Below, piece after piece: positions 63,201-64,000 of a DNA stretch of 64,000 nucleotides. This stretch comes from Prunella strophiata (taxonomy: Eukaryota; Chordata; Aves; Passeriformes; Prunellidae), in assembly GCA_036583965.1 (NCBI GenBank), contig JAZBQD010000034.1, positions 14,383,040-14,447,039 of the forward strand, given 5' to 3'. Under the pieces are notes generated by a model. The model did not search any database, had not been told where the DNA came from, and was given only the letters and a program-made list of their open reading frames with translations. Both the position numbers and the translations under genes were made by a program. The number at the start of each line of letters is the position of its first letter. Position 1 is the first letter of the stretch.

Positions 63201-64000
63201 ATGGCATTTGGATTAATTATACTAAATAAATACTGTGACTAACTTCTGCAAGTACAGATGTCAGAAAAATTTGTTTAGAAGTCATTGTTAAGAACCTAAT
63301 CAGTGAAAATCACTTATAAAGACACATGTAAATTGAACAGATTATCTAAAGAAAATAGTGTGCTTGAGACTTCAGTTAAAAGGTTGAGATTTTACATATT
63401 TGCAGTATTTTTCTTACCTCCAGAAACAGGTAACTGATAAAATTTTACTGTGCTGGAATGTTATTCAGTGTTAATGACATACAGTGTTGACCTGTATTTT
63501 TTTTCTATAGTGAAAGGGTGAAACAGTTCCTAAAAAAGCTGTAATAATTTTTACATGACTGCATACATTAATGAGCCTCAATAAATAAAAATATTTGGCT
63601 GACTTCTCTTTAGGAGATTGCCAAGTGCACAGAAACTGCTCATTCCTCAAATGGCACTAATATTTGCTTCTTAGATATTAATTTTGAATGCCTGTACCTA
63701 TGTTAAAATAGTCTTAAGGTAGTTATTTACCATTTCAGAAAAAGGGAAACAATATTCTCTTCATTTCATTGTCATATTGAAAGCTTGTTTGAGAGACAGA
63801 AAGTATCACAAGAAAAAAAGAAAATAAAATATTCTGGGTTTTATAATAGGTAATTCCAAGTTCTCTAAGACAAGCAGTACAAAAGTAACTCTAACATAAT
63901 TTTTTTTCTGTAAACAGATCTTGAATAGAAATGGACTCTAACTTTTAATAGATATTTATAAAAGAAAATGGCCAGAGAATAGTAATTTTTTAATGAATCA
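51234..64000. other. Right-hand non-coding stretch
   Basis: About 12.8 kb of mostly AT-rich sequence. GC-richer patches at 52.8-53.1 and 54.5-55.2 kb contain overlapping open frames on both strands without motifs. A 14-base (CA)7 tract lies at 56635-56648. No exon, RNA gene or named repeat was recognised. Confidence 0.5.
56635..56648. repeat. (CA)7 microsatellite
   Basis: Seven CA units. Confidence 0.9.

Overview
The window looks like nuclear DNA from a bird, most likely a songbird (passerine). The base composition is AT-rich and CpG-poor, coding density is very low, and genes are split by introns with GT/AG borders. The interspersed repeats are CR1 LINEs plus solo-LTR-like elements, the usual mix in avian and especially passerine genomes. 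The species cannot be named from the sequence alone. No operons, CRISPR arrays, bacterial genes or convincing tRNA/rRNA genes were seen.

One protein-coding gene is supported: the 5' part of ATP10B, a class V P4-ATPase (phospholipid/glycosphingolipid flippase), on the minus strand at about 3.8-18.4 kb and transcribed right to left. Reading in the direction of transcription: (C) at 18062-18357 is the ATP10B-type first coding exon with the start MALSVDS, now broken by a stop and frameshifts. (D) at 16508-16702 is an open ATP10B-type exon for TM1-TM2. (B) at 14417-14919 (exon perhaps to 14959) is one open exon covering the conserved core of C plus D, but its sequence is closer to the paralogue ATP10A and it has its own ATG and a lysine-rich N-terminus. 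(A) at 3802-4006 is the actuator-domain exon with DGET, clearly ATP10B. Both D and B end two bases into a codon and A begins with the missing base, so either could splice to A in frame. The remaining exons lie beyond the left edge.

The main observation is this duplicated, apparently switched N-terminus. The ancestral-type exon C is decayed, and a minus-strand LTR-like element begins about 35 bp inside its intron. An intact ATP10A-like exon just downstream can replace C and D. The swap would change the N-terminal tail and the TM1-TM2 region, where lipid selection takes place in P4-ATPases.

Region by region: 0-3.8 kb is intron with three CR1 fragments, one of which keeps the C-terminus of its reverse-transcriptase ORF. 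4-14.4 kb is a long intron with a probable solo LTR at 11.3-11.7 kb. 15-18 kb holds the alternative exons, a near-perfect hairpin and the LTR-like block. 18.4-64 kb is upstream intron or intergenic DNA without a recognisable gene. It contains a (TA)n tract, a 177-bp inverted-repeat pair at 22.6/24.7 kb, a CpG-denser patch with a good minus-strand splice donor at 37.7-38.2 kb, a coding-like relic at 45 kb, an LTR-like block at 51 kb and scattered poly(A)/(T) tracts.
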